A DNA stretch of 64,000 bases, from NCBI RefSeq assembly GCF_003014695.1, contig NZ_PYAS01000008.1, positions 248,001-312,000 of the forward strand, given 5' to 3'. The notes beneath the pieces were generated by a model, which saw nothing but the letters and a program-made list of their open reading frames with translations, was not told the DNA's origin and did not search any database. This DNA is from Dyadobacter jiangsuensis. Its GTDB lineage: Bacteria > Bacteroidota > Bacteroidia > Cytophagales > Spirosomataceae. Shown piece by piece: positions 16,480-26,800 of this stretch; positions within the stretch are counted from its first letter, which is position 1; each line of letters starts with the position of its first letter. The translations under genes and the position numbers were made by a program.

Positions 16480-17190
16480 TAGCAGTGTTTTGAATGCATC
16501 TTTGTACAACTCGCCTACCGGAATTTCGACCGGGCCGAGCTGTACGGCATTTTTGCTGACCGAATCTACCTTACTGACCGAGACGATAAACGAACGGTGA
16601 ATGCGCAGAAAACGGGCTTGCGGAAGTTTTTCTTCGATGGATTTCAGGCTGCTCAGCGTCACAACCGGATTGAGTGGCGGCATGAGGTGAATTTTGACGT
16701 AATCTTTCACCGATTCGACGTGCGTAATCGCATCAAAATCGACTCTAATATGTTTGTAATCCGCTTTTACGAACATATAGTTTTCGGAAACCTCTCCCGC
16801 TCCGTTGTCCTGCAAAACCTCAAAATACCTTTTCGCTTTCGAGGCCGCCCGCAGAAATTCATCATAACCGAAAGGTTTCAGGAGGTAATCCAGTGCATCG
16901 ACCTTGTAGCCTTCCACGGCAAACTGGTTATAGGCGGTCGTAAAGACGATGCGGGTTTGCACAGACGCACCCGACTGGCTGAGTACCCGTGCCAGTTCCA
17001 TACCATTGAGGTCCGGCATCTGGATATCGAGGAATATCAGGTGGATCGTCTGCTCGTGCAGCGCCTGTAATGCCTGAACGGCGTTACCAAACCGGCCTTT
17101 CAGTTCCAGGAACGGAGTCTGCTCTACGAAAGCGCTGATGAGGTTCAGCGCCAAAGGCTCGTCATCAACGGTAATACAGTTTAATTTCAT
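16465..17190 (-). CDS. LytTR family response regulator
   Basis: A 241-residue regulator: receiver domain with DDEP at residues 9-12, phospho-acceptor D55 in FLDIQMPDLNG and the conserved Lys in YLLKPFGY; LytTR domain from about residue 145 (FVKADYKHIRVDF, then FLRIHRSFIVSVSKVD). Its ATG overlaps the stop of the upstream kinase gene by 4 nt, giving tight translational coupling. Confidence 0.93.
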   Translation of the reverse strand: MKLNCITVDDEPLALNLISAFVEQTPFLELKGRFGNAVQALQALHEQTIHLIFLDIQMPDLNGMELARVLSQSGASVQTRIVFTTAYNQFAVEGYKVDALDYLLKPFGYDEFLRAASKAKRYFEVLQDNGAGEVSENYMFVKADYKHIRVDFDAITHVESVKDYVKIHLMPPLNPVVTLSSLKSIEEKLPQARFLRIHRSFIVSVSKVDSVSKNAVQLGPVEIPVGELYKDAFKTLLARWI

Positions 17191-18269
17191 ACGGGTTCGG
17201 CAATTTGCCCGACCTTCTCATGATCGAGCTGCAATGTCAGCAAAACTTCATAGGTCTTTTCTTCCGGTTCCTCGCGGATCATCAGCGTATGCTTGTCAAC
17301 ATACAAAAGATCCAGTCGCTTGCGGGTGTTTGCGAGACCAATTCCGCCCTTGTCTAGCTGATAGTCATCTTTTTCATGCGTAATATGATTAAAAACACGC
17401 AGCGAGAGCGTCCCGTCTGCAACTTTCAAGTCCACCACGATCCGGGAACGCTGCATTGCGCTTGACCCATGTTTAAATGCATTTTCTACAAAAGGCAGCA
17501 GCAGCATCGGGGCAATCCGGTAATCCCTGCCCGATACCGGCTCGTTGAATTCCAGCGTCGTGCATTCGTGCAGGCGGAGCGCCATGAGCGCGATATAGTC
17601 TTTTAGAAACGACAGCTCCTGTTGCAGCGGCACCGAATCGCTCAGTGTGTCGTACAACACGTAGCGCATCATGCGCGAGAGTTTCAGGATTGCTTCCCTT
17701 GACACCGGAATGTCGGAATAGGTAAGCGAGTAAATATTGTTAAGGGTATTGAAAAAGAAATGCGGGTTGATTTGCGCCTTTAAAAACGAAAGCTCGGAAG
17801 CGATGTGCTGCTTTTCGATGCGCTCGCGCGTCTGGGCGTCGGCCTGCCAACGTCGCGCCATGGCCAGGCTGGTACTGATCACCATCACGAGCAGCATGAT
17901 CATAAACAAATGAAAATCGAGCCGGTAAGGGTCTTTCGGTCCTTTATTCGCCACCTTCGACATATCCGCCAGCACCCCCAGATTCACTTCGATTATCCGT
18001 GCGACGACCAGGAAGCAGATCACAACACCCACCAGCCAAATCCCGAACATTACTTTACCGTTTTGTTCAAATAGCAGCCGGGGTGCAACATAGAGCGCAT
18101 TCACATAAAATACGCCAATCATAATGACCAGGTTCAGCGCCTGCTTGACCCAAAAGTTGGGCGGTACCGAAAAATTCCAGCTCAATGGAGGGTAAAAAAG
18201 CAAGATAAATCCCAGCAGTGACCAGACGGTCACGTGGGTAAGAACGGTGAAGTTATTTCTGGATCCCAT
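17187..18269 (-). CDS. LytS-like sensor histidine kinase
   Basis: A 360-residue kinase with four predicted membrane helices in the first ~145 residues (for example VTVWSLLGFILLFYPPL), then a short coiled segment and a His_kinase domain with SFLKAQINPHFFFNTLNNIY (phosphoaccepting His in NPHF), ENAFKHGS and GGIGLANTRKRLDLLY. No extracytoplasmic sensor domain is evident. It forms an operon with the overlapping LytTR gene at 16465. Confidence 0.93.
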   Translation of the reverse strand: MGSRNNFTVLTHVTVWSLLGFILLFYPPLSWNFSVPPNFWVKQALNLVIMIGVFYVNALYVAPRLLFEQNGKVMFGIWLVGVVICFLVVARIIEVNLGVLADMSKVANKGPKDPYRLDFHLFMIMLLVMVISTSLAMARRWQADAQTRERIEKQHIASELSFLKAQINPHFFFNTLNNIYSLTYSDIPVSREAILKLSRMMRYVLYDTLSDSVPLQQELSFLKDYIALMALRLHECTTLEFNEPVSGRDYRIAPMLLLPFVENAFKHGSSAMQRSRIVVDLKVADGTLSLRVFNHITHEKDDYQLDKGGIGLANTRKRLDLLYVDKHTLMIREEPEEKTYEVLLTLQLDHEKVGQIAEPV

Positions 18270-18548
18270 GGGTGCTGATCGGCGTGTTACCTTACAAGTT
18301 CAGATCAATTGGCAAAAACCGCAAACAAAATCGATGGAAAGCCTTTTTTAGCAGTCCAATTCCAAAGATTTCCCCTCCAAGCCAAAACCATTTCTTCTAC
18401 CCGGAGCTGTCGGAGCTAAAACGATTTAAAGGATAAAATAGCGGCGTCTGCGGATGACTTCCTCCTCTCTGTCCGCACTCGTCCTCCCGCGTTGAGATTC
18501 CCCCTAACTTAACCTTGCGGAAACGCATTGCCCGCCGACCCGATATTC

Positions 18549-19583
18549 ATGAGAAAGATCAATTTCAAAAACTACTTCACCGTCGACCGCGACTCCTCCG
18601 AACCCGTTTATCAGCAACTCGTGGAAGCAGTATTGCATGCGACCAAAACCGGCCTCATCGACCGCGGCGACCGGCTCCCGTCCATCAACGAACTGAGTCG
18701 CCTTTACGCAGTATCCAGAAGTACGATCGAAAAGAGCTACAACAACCTGCGGGATATGGGCATCCTGGCCTCGCAACACGGCAAGAGCTATTACATCAGC
18801 CGCCTCGATCCGGCACCGGAACTCAAAGTGCTGGTACTATTCAATCAGCTCAATGAGTACAGTAAAGCCGTTTACGACGCATTAACAGAGCGTATCGGGC
18901 AAAAAGCGGGGATCGACTTTCATATTTACCATAACAGCTCCGCGCATTTTCGCACACTCGTCAAGCGAAAGCACGCGTCCTACTCGCATATCGTCGTCAT
19001 CCCGCATTTCCTCGACGATCCCGAAAGCGGCTACCAGGCCATCTTGCGCCTGCCGAAAGAGAAGCTGATCCTCCTCGACAAGGAAGTACCAGGCCTCCAT
19101 GAGTGCTTCGGCACCGTTTTCGAGCATTTCAGTCGCGATATCGACCAGGCTATTCATGAACTCGCTCCGGCGTTGCGCAAATACCAGCGCATTAACCTCA
19201 TATTCCCCGAGCATACCTACTACCCCGGCACACTCGCGGAGGCATTCACCCGGGCCTGCGCAAAGCGCAACCTCGTCTGCCGCGTTTCCGCCGACCTTCC
19301 CAAAGAAATGATCCGCGACGGAGAGGCATTCATCGTCCTTTCCGACGAGCATCTGATGTTCCTCGTACGCGAGATCATCAACAGCACCGATCTGGTAGCA
19401 GGCAGGCACGTGGGCATTGTTTCCTACCAGGATAATGATGCAAAAAAGGCCATGCTGAATGGCATTACCACTATTTCCTCGGACCTGAAGGCTATGGGAA
19501 AATCGGCCGCGGATCTGATTCTGACAGGTGTAGGCAGGCACATTGCCAATCCGTTTTCGGTGATTTTGCGCCGTTCGTTGTAG
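18549..19583 (+). CDS. GntR family transcriptional regulator with LacI-like effector domain
   Basis: The ATG at 18549 starts a 344-residue protein; an in-frame TTG seven codons earlier is less likely. The N-terminal winged helix (about residues 8-75: PVYQQLVEAVLHATKTGLI, then LPSINELSRLYAVSRSTIEK) is GntR-type, and the C-terminal ~250 residues have the alternating alpha/beta pattern of a periplasmic-binding-protein/LacI-like sensor (for example HIVVIPHFLDDP, LILLDKEVP, GIVSYQDND). This fusion is common in Bacteroidota carbohydrate regulators. The next gene, 99 nt downstream on the same strand, is a large exported protein, which may be a target. Confidence 0.88.
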   Translation: MRKINFKNYFTVDRDSSEPVYQQLVEAVLHATKTGLIDRGDRLPSINELSRLYAVSRSTIEKSYNNLRDMGILASQHGKSYYISRLDPAPELKVLVLFNQLNEYSKAVYDALTERIGQKAGIDFHIYHNSSAHFRTLVKRKHASYSHIVVIPHFLDDPESGYQAILRLPKEKLILLDKEVPGLHECFGTVFEHFSRDIDQAIHELAPALRKYQRINLIFPEHTYYPGTLAEAFTRACAKRNLVCRVSADLPKEMIRDGEAFIVLSDEHLMFLVREIINSTDLVAGRHVGIVSYQDNDAKKAMLNGITTISSDLKAMGKSAADLILTGVGRHIANPFSVILRRSL

Positions 19584-19682
19584 AAACAGACCGGCGAATA
19601 ATCAGCTCGATAATGCCAGGTCTCTTTGTGTATGCAATTGGTTACTTTTATATCAATTTACCAATTCACATGATACACTACT

Positions 19683-22600
19683 ATGAGACAATCTTTCCGC
19701 ATCGCCCCGATTCTTTTTCTTTTCCTTCTTCTTTCCCCAGCAGCATGGTCCCAGGGTATTTACCGGTTTTGGGGCATGACTTCCGAGCAAGGCAACTTCT
19801 ACAAAGGTTCTATTTTCAGCGCCAACTTTCGTGGTATGAACATCAGGCAGGAGTACGGTTTCGACCTCGCCCGGCCCGGTGAAAATGGCTGTCATGATTT
19901 TTTCGAATACAATGGCGAGCTCTATGCCACGGCCTGGCAGGGAAACTGGGGTGCGCTCATTAAATGGAACCCTGTCACCAATGTTTTCACCAAGCTGCAC
20001 GATTTCGATGCATCGTGCTATGGCCCCGAAGGCAACCTTTATTTCCGCAACGGGAAGCTTTATGGGCTCACTATGTTTGGTGGCGTGAAAGACTCCGGCA
20101 TGATCTACGAGCTGGACCTGGCAACAGGGTCGTTTACCAAAAAGAAGGATTTAGGCACTTTGCTGCAAGGGTCATATCCCTCTGGTCACGCGCTCAGCTT
20201 TATGAACGGGAAGTTCTACGGCGTCGTGATGGACGTAATACAGAACGCGGAAAAGACCGTGTTCTTCGAATGGGATCCTGCAACCAATAATTTCACCAAA
20301 ACGCTCCTGATCCCCGACGGTAACAAACCCGGCGCTTACCGTGCAATGGTTCCTTACAACAACAAATTGTACGGTATCGGCGCATCCATAGCCAATGGCA
20401 ATGGCGTACTGTTCGAATGGGATGTAGCTGCAAATACTTACACGATCAAAAAGCAGTTCACCCAGGGCCTAAATGGTTACACGCCCCTCTTCGAACTTAC
20501 TTTGAAAGGCGATAAGTTTTACGGCAGTACATGCAGGGGCGGCGCTAACAACTCGGGTGTACTCTTTGAATGGGACCCAGCCAATAATGTCTATACCAAG
20601 AAGATAGACCTGCCCGCCTACAAAAATCAGAGCGACGGTTTGAATGCGCCGCATATGACTCTACTGAATGACAAATTGTACTCCGTAGGCATTGGTGGGC
20701 CAAATGGCGAAGGTTATATTTATGAATGGGAGCCGGTTAGCAATGCATTCAATATCCGCTACAACTTTGACCCGCAAGGCGGCAGAATCCCTTACAGCAG
20801 GCTTGTTTATATCAACGGCAAATTTTACTCATCCACCTACGCGGGCGGGAAACTTGCAGGCGGGATTATGTATTCCTGGGACCCGGTGACGGGTGATTTC
20901 GACAAATACTTTGACTTCAATGTAAGCAATGGAACCCTGGCACTGGGTAGTCTTACGCAGAAAGGTGAAAAGCTGTACGGTATGACTTCAAAAGGTGGTT
21001 CGGAAGGCCTGGGCGTGCTGTTTGAATTCGATATGAATACTAAAACCTACAAACGCCTGCAAGACCTCGATTCAGCAAAAGGCATCAATCCGGAAGGCAA
21101 TCTTACTCTCAAAGACGGCAAATTCTACGGCGTGACCAAAAAAGGCGGCGCCAATGATCTGGGCACATTGTTTGAATGGGATCCTGACAATAATGTTTTC
21201 ATCAAAAGACACGACTTCACAGGTGCCGACGGCGCTTCGCCTACGGGCAGCCTCACATTGGAAAACGGGAAACTCTACGGAATGACCCAATACGGAGGAG
21301 CAAACAACTTCGGCGTCATTTTCGAATGGAACCCCGACCAGAACATTTACACCAAACACATTGATCTGTCGGAGTCCGAAGGCGCGCTGCCGCACGGAGA
21401 TATGGTATTCCGAAACGGGAAATTTTACGGTATGACATTCGCCGGCGGGGGCAGTAACGATGGTGTTATCTTCGAATGGGAGCCTGCAACCAACATTTAT
21501 ACCAAAAAAATTGATTTCGACTCCAACAAAGGTACGAAGCCTTTCGGGGGACTTACCTGGTGGAAAGACAGCTTTTGCGGGCTTACCTCCGCGGGCGGAA
21601 GCATGAACTGGGGCACATTCTTCGCCTGGGATCCGGCCACGAATGCATTCACCAAAAAGTGCGATATGCCGTCGTACTCCGATGTCAGCATGTCTACGCC
21701 TGTTACTAACTATGGAAATCTCTACACCCTGATCAGTAATGGCGGCAGCCATTTCGGAGGGGCAATCGTGGTATGGAACGAGGCCAGCAAAAGTTTTCAA
21801 GCCGCAGGTTCTTTCAATTCAGAAACGGGACAAAAACCGGTTTACACAATGCTTACGCTGGTGAAGTCGCCCGCTGCAATTTCCAATGGCACACCCGGCG
21901 GATGCGCTCCGGGCCTCACCCTCGCAGACAGTACCGACGCTCCGCACACATGGCGGCCTGTCATCGATGACAATGGCGATATCATCGCCGAGTTGAATGG
22001 AAATGAGAACGCCATTGTGAATATTTACGCTTCCGTTCACGTCCACAACGGAGGTGCGCTGCAAGACCAGAACGGCCAACTTTACCTGGGCAGGAACCTG
22101 ACGATGTCATGGACCAATTCCAACACGGTTCCAAACGCACCCACCTCAGCCCGGTTTTACGTCAAAAAGGAAGAAGTTGAAGCGCTCATCGCAGCCAACA
22201 ATGCGAAGCCTGGCAACCCACCGATGACCAGCGCCGCCGATATGACAGTATTCCAAAACCACGCAGCAGCCTGCACCACGCGGATAGGAGCCACCGCACA
22301 CCCGATCGTTTCGACGGTCGAACCATATGAGGGAGGCTATGTATTCACATTCGACGCGGAGACCGGTTCGACATTCTACATTGCGAGCAAAAACACAGTG
22401 GCATTGCCCGTCAGGCTCGCGGATTTCAGCGCACGGTTAGAGGGCAACAATGGCCTGTTAAGCTGGGAAACGACAGAAGAATCGCATTTCTCCCACTTCG
22501 AAATCCAGCGAGGCACGGACGGCAAGAACTTTGCCGCCATTGGCCGGGTACAGGGCAGTACCAACAGCATAGGCAGGCAGTACACTTTCATAGACAAGGG

Positions 22601-22934
22601 TTTGGCCGCTCTAAACGGCAGTAGCACCTATTATCGACTGAAAATGACCGATTTGGATCAAAGTTTCGCCTATTCGAAAATAGTACGGCTGCCATTGAAT
22701 GGATCGGGCTCGGCCTTGTACCCGAACCCTGCCCATAAAACCGTGCGGATCAACCTCTCTTGGGAAACATCTGTCACGTGGCAGATCATTGATACGAACG
22801 GAAATGCTGTTTCCTCCGGAACTGCTGAATCCGGCAAATTTGAAGTGGATGTACAGTCACTCAAACCAGGTTTTTACATCCTGAAAGTCAACTCGGACCA
22901 ACTGCACGACAACTTTAAATTGATCAAAGAATGA
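19683..22934 (+). CDS. Exported repeat protein (GloVer-type beta-propeller repeats) with T9SS sorting domain
   Basis: A 1083-residue protein with a signal peptide (MRQSFRIAPILFLFLLLSPA) and about 14 tandem repeats of ~50 residues over residues ~20-720. Each repeat has the pattern GKxYGxTxxGGxNxxGxxFEW, then DPxxNxYTKK, as in the choice-of-anchor GloVer family. A non-repeat region follows, then a fibronectin-like piece near residues 905-990 and a C-terminal type IX secretion sorting domain (LYPNPAHKTVRINLS near residue 1012, and PGFYILKVNSDQ). It should be secreted or anchored to the cell surface. Function unknown; a carbohydrate- or surface-binding role is a guess. Confidence 0.85.
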   Translation: MRQSFRIAPILFLFLLLSPAAWSQGIYRFWGMTSEQGNFYKGSIFSANFRGMNIRQEYGFDLARPGENGCHDFFEYNGELYATAWQGNWGALIKWNPVTNVFTKLHDFDASCYGPEGNLYFRNGKLYGLTMFGGVKDSGMIYELDLATGSFTKKKDLGTLLQGSYPSGHALSFMNGKFYGVVMDVIQNAEKTVFFEWDPATNNFTKTLLIPDGNKPGAYRAMVPYNNKLYGIGASIANGNGVLFEWDVAANTYTIKKQFTQGLNGYTPLFELTLKGDKFYGSTCRGGANNSGVLFEWDPANNVYTKKIDLPAYKNQSDGLNAPHMTLLNDKLYSVGIGGPNGEGYIYEWEPVSNAFNIRYNFDPQGGRIPYSRLVYINGKFYSSTYAGGKLAGGIMYSWDPVTGDFDKYFDFNVSNGTLALGSLTQKGEKLYGMTSKGGSEGLGVLFEFDMNTKTYKRLQDLDSAKGINPEGNLTLKDGKFYGVTKKGGANDLGTLFEWDPDNNVFIKRHDFTGADGASPTGSLTLENGKLYGMTQYGGANNFGVIFEWNPDQNIYTKHIDLSESEGALPHGDMVFRNGKFYGMTFAGGGSNDGVIFEWEPATNIYTKKIDFDSNKGTKPFGGLTWWKDSFCGLTSAGGSMNWGTFFAWDPATNAFTKKCDMPSYSDVSMSTPVTNYGNLYTLISNGGSHFGGAIVVWNEASKSFQAAGSFNSETGQKPVYTMLTLVKSPAAISNGTPGGCAPGLTLADSTDAPHTWRPVIDDNGDIIAELNGNENAIVNIYASVHVHNGGALQDQNGQLYLGRNLTMSWTNSNTVPNAPTSARFYVKKEEVEALIAANNAKPGNPPMTSAADMTVFQNHAAACTTRIGATAHPIVSTVEPYEGGYVFTFDAETGSTFYIASKNTVALPVRLADFSARLEGNNGLLSWETTEESHFSHFEIQRGTDGKNFAAIGRVQGSTNSIGRQYTFIDKGLAALNGSSTYYRLKMTDLDQSFAYSKIVRLPLNGSGSALYPNPAHKTVRINLSWETSVTWQIIDTNGNAVSSGTAESGKFEVDVQSLKPGFYILKVNSDQLHDNFKLIKE

Positions 22935-22953
22935 ACATTGGAGTAAAACAAGA

Positions 22954-23003
22954 GCCCAGGCGTAACGTCACGTATTCGAAATACCGACGTGCGCCCTGGG
23001 CTG
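22954..23003. terminator. Bidirectional hairpin between convergent genes
   Basis: AGCCCAGG near 22954-22961 pairs with CCTGGGCT ending at 23003, with further pairing of the inner CGT-rich segments. It sits between the T9SS gene (ends 22934) and the convergent AhpD-like gene (stop at 23020). Confidence 0.6.
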
Positions 23004-23019
23004 CGTATTGATGAAGTGC

Positions 23020-23487
23020 TTAATGAACTGCAAACTGCCCCGGCTCATAGCTTCCGGCTTCGGTGCGGAATGCGATGTTGAAGCGGTTGTAGGAGTTGAT
23101 GGTCGTGATCGCGAGCGTCAGGTCGATGATTTCCTCATCTGTGAATTGTCCGTTGACGGCATTAAATACTTCGTCGCTAACTTCCCGGTCTTTCAGCACG
23201 GTTACGGCTTCGGCGTAGGCCAACGCGGCACGCTCGCGTTCGGAGTAAAAAGGTGCCTCCCGCCATGCATTCAGGAGGTATAGCCGCTGCTCGGTTTCGC
23301 CTTCGAAACGCAGGTCTTTGGAATGCATATCGATACAGAATGCACAACCGTTGATTTGAGATACACGCAGATAAATCAGGTTCAAAAGACCTCTTTCTAC
23401 CTGAGATTTAGCCAGGTAACCACCCAGTCCGTACATGGCTTTCAATGCTTTTTGTCCCTTCTCCTGAAAATTGATTCGTTGTTCCAT
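23020..23487 (-). CDS. Carboxymuconolactone decarboxylase/AhpD-like protein
   Basis: The 155-residue protein has the AhpD-like CxxCxxxH core (C48, C51, H55 in NGCAFCIDMH), the redox centre of alkyl-hydroperoxidase relatives; it may act as a peroxidase or disulfide-exchange protein. ATG 23487 is preferred, since the frame upstream runs into intergenic repeats. The 5' side faces the repeat element at 23501-23646, so its promoter lies within or beyond that element. Confidence 0.88.
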   Translation of the reverse strand: MEQRINFQEKGQKALKAMYGLGGYLAKSQVERGLLNLIYLRVSQINGCAFCIDMHSKDLRFEGETEQRLYLLNAWREAPFYSERERAALAYAEAVTVLKDREVSDEVFNAVNGQFTDEEIIDLTLAITTINSYNRFNIAFRTEAGSYEPGQFAVH

Positions 23488-23500
23488 TGATAATAGTTTT

Positions 23501-23646
23501 GAATGATTGAATGATTGAATGAGTGAATGAGTGCATGAAAGGTCAGGTGTGGTCAAGTGTTGTCAGTTATGGTCGGGAGTCGCATTTATTTAATATTGAC
23601 AATTCATGACTACTTCTGACCCAATGACTACATTCACTCATTCAAA
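23501..23646. repeat. Inverted intergenic repeat with 8- and 10-nt units
   Basis: The left side has near-perfect 8-nt units (GAATGATT, GAATGATT, GAATGAGT, GAATGAGT) and then four 10-nt units of the form GGTCAGGTGT (23541-23580). The right side has TGAC-led units at 23597, 23607, 23617 and 23625, then CATTCACTCATTC at 23631-23643, an exact 13-bp inverse of 23517-23529. The middle units are also inverse in type, so the whole can fold as a large imperfect hairpin. A relative lies at 58171-58360. No coding potential seen. Confidence 0.8.
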
Positions 23647-23830
23647 ATTCATATCCATGACGAACGAGTGCAGATGGATTGGACAACGCTATAAAAAAAT
23701 CTTACTTTTTTAAGAACAGACAGGCGGTAGAACCGGATGTTACCGCGACTTTACAATAACATAACATTTCAATAATACCCTGGACAAGTAGATCCTCTTC
23801 TTTTGCGGCAAATTTTGTTTAACCAACAAC

Positions 23831-26800
23831 ATGCTCATGCATAAGAGATTTCTACTTCCTATTATCCTGACATTGCTTTGCTGCTTCGGTAACATCGTGG
23901 TGTTGAGGGCTCAAACTACGCAGGCGTCAATCTCCGGTACGGTAACCGACGACCAGAATGCATCACTGGCGGGCGCTACCGTTCAGGTGAAAAACGAATC
24001 AACAGGCTTTACGACAGGAACCATTACCAACGCAAAAGGGGAATATGCCTTTAAAGAACTTCCATTGGGCGGTCCTTACACGGTTACTGCTACTTACGTC
24101 GGTTTTGGCGAACAAAAACTGACCGGTTATCTCCTCCACCAGGGCGATGCGGTGAAAGTTAAGATGAGTATGAAGGACGCCGGCCAAACGCTTGAAGTTG
24201 TGAGCGTTGTAGCATCGGGTATCAAGAACAAAATTGAAAACCTGGGCGCTTCAACGGCTATTTCAGCACGGGACATTACGCGTCTGCCCGTGAACGGACG
24301 TAACTTCACCTCGTTGATGGACCTCTCGCCATTGAGCCGCGGAGGTAACATTTCCGGTCAGCTGGGTTCGTCTACGGGCTATACCATCGATGGTATGAGT
24401 TCTAAAAACCCGACCTCAGCAGGTGCCACCACCAGCCGAAGCGGCGCTCCCTATTCGATTTCGATTGAAGCAGTACGCGAGTTTCAGGTGGTTACCAACC
24501 AATATGACGTTACTTACGGACGCAGCGGCGGTGGTACGATCAGCGCTGTTACGAAATCGGGAACCAACCAGCTGAGCGGTAGCGCATTCAACTATACGCG
24601 CGCCGACTGGTTGTCGAGCCCTTACGACATTCGCGGTAACAAAATCAATAACAAATTCGCTACCAACCAGTTTGGCTTCTCGTTGGGCGGACCGATCCTG
24701 AAAGACAAGCTGCATTTCTTTGTAGCCTGGGATCACCAGCAGGACAGCCGTCCATTGATCATCGCCGACATCCTCAGCCCGGTAGATGAAAACCGTTTTA
24801 ATGTAACCCGCGCTACGCTCGACCAATTCGTCAACATCGCCCGCAGCAAATACGGCATGTCAGACACCCAGCAGTTTGGAACATTTGACAAAAAACGTGG
24901 CTCGGATGCAGCATTCCTGCGTCTCGACTGGCAGTTGAACAACAGGAACCTTTTGACGATCCGCAACAACTACACCAACGACCGCAACAAGCTCGGTCTG
25001 GCTGATAACACGACGATCAACGCCTACGAATCTTACGGAAACGACTTCAACCAGGACAATAGCTTGCTGGCCTCGCTCCGCTCGACACTCAATTCGAAAG
25101 TGACCAATGAGTTGAAAGTGCAGCATTTGTTCGTGAAACAGAAAAGTGCGCCCGGCGATCAGCTTCCGGCAGCCAATATCCCGAGAGCGATCGTAGAGAA
25201 TGTAAACTCCGTGTTGAGCGATGGCAATTCACGTTCGACCAACATCCAGATGGGCGGCCACCGTTTCGCGCAGGAGCGTTTTACCAACCATGTGGTTCAA
25301 CTGGTGGATAACCTGTATTACAACACCGATAAGGTGGAGTACACTTTGGGCGCGGACATCATGATGACTCATTCGAATTCTACATATGGTTCGGAAGTAA
25401 ACGGCCGCTTCCACTACAACGTGGACGCTGCTGCGGGGAAAACGTCCCTCGACCAGTTCAATGACCTGAAACCTTACCGCTACTACCGCGAAGTACCTTT
25501 GATGGACGACTGGTCAGTGAAAGGTACGATCTGGAATGCAGGTGTTTATGGTCAGTTAAAAACAAGCCTGGCTACCGGCCTGGACGTTGTGGCAGGTTTG
25601 CGCCTCGACTACGCACATTACCCGAGCTCGCCCCTGAACCAGACTTTGTACGACGCCCTGAAGATCCGCACCGACAATAAGATCAAGTCGTTTGTCGTAC
25701 AGCCGCGCGTACAATTCACCTGGGATGTGAACGACAAGCATACTGATATTTTCCGTCTCGGCGCGGGTGTGTTCGCTTCCGATATTAACAACTACGTGGT
25801 GATCAACAACCTGACATTCGATGGAAAACACCTCGCGACAGTCGATGTACGCAGCCCGAACATCCCTACCCCGGATTTTGCAGCTTACCGCGCCAATTAC
25901 AACAGCATTCCGACCTTGTCGCAATTCCAGTTGCCGACAATTAATACCAATGCCAAAGACGCCCGGGTGCCGATCATTTACAAGGCTAACATTTCCTACA
26001 ACAAATACCTGACTGACAAACTGAAAGTGGGTATCGCGGGTTATATGAGCCTTGGCCGCAATAACTATATGTATGTGGACAGAAACATGGTCGATGAGCC
26101 ATTCTTCCGCCTTGCCAATGAAGGCAACCGCGGCGTGTTCGTACCAGGCGGCGACAAAATGCCTACCAACGGTGCCGGCGACTGGTTGCAGGGACGTAAA
26201 TCGACGCAATTCGGCCGCGTACTGGAACTGAACAGCGAAGGGAAAGTGAATGCATTCTCGGTTGTAGCGGATGTGAAATACCAGTATTTCCGCGACGGCG
26301 AGATCACTTTGAGCTACACTTACAATGATGTGAAAGACAACACCTCTTTCAATGGTAACGTAGCGAACAGCGCCACGCTCTCCCTACCGGTAAGGGACGA
26401 TCCGCGTAACCTGAGCCTGATGTCATATTCCGACAACCAGTTCCGCCACAAAATCGTATTCTACGGCTCGCTGCCTAGCTTCTGGGGCGTGAATGTGGGT
26501 GTTCGCTATTCGGGAATCGGCGGTACGCGTTATACCCTGCTCTCGGGCGGTAACACCAACGGTGACTTCGTGGGTACGAACGACCTCGCATTTGTTTTCG
26601 ACAGAAACGATCCAAGCGTACCTGAGAACGTGCGTACAGGCCTTCAGGCAATCCTGGACAACAAAGACGCAAGCCAGAGCATTAAGGATTACATCACTAA
26701 AAACTCGGGTAAAATCGCTGAAAGAAACGGCGGTATCAATGGTTTCTATGGCGTGTTCGACGTTCGTGCGTCGAAACGCATCAGAATCGCCGGCACACAT

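Noticed and set aside
19683-22934. Assembly artefact producing the repeats
   Set aside because: The units differ at many positions at both the DNA and protein level, so they are real divergent repeats.
23501-23646. Riboswitch upstream of the Oar-like receptor
   Set aside because: The structure is built from simple repeats and matches no known riboswitch layout.
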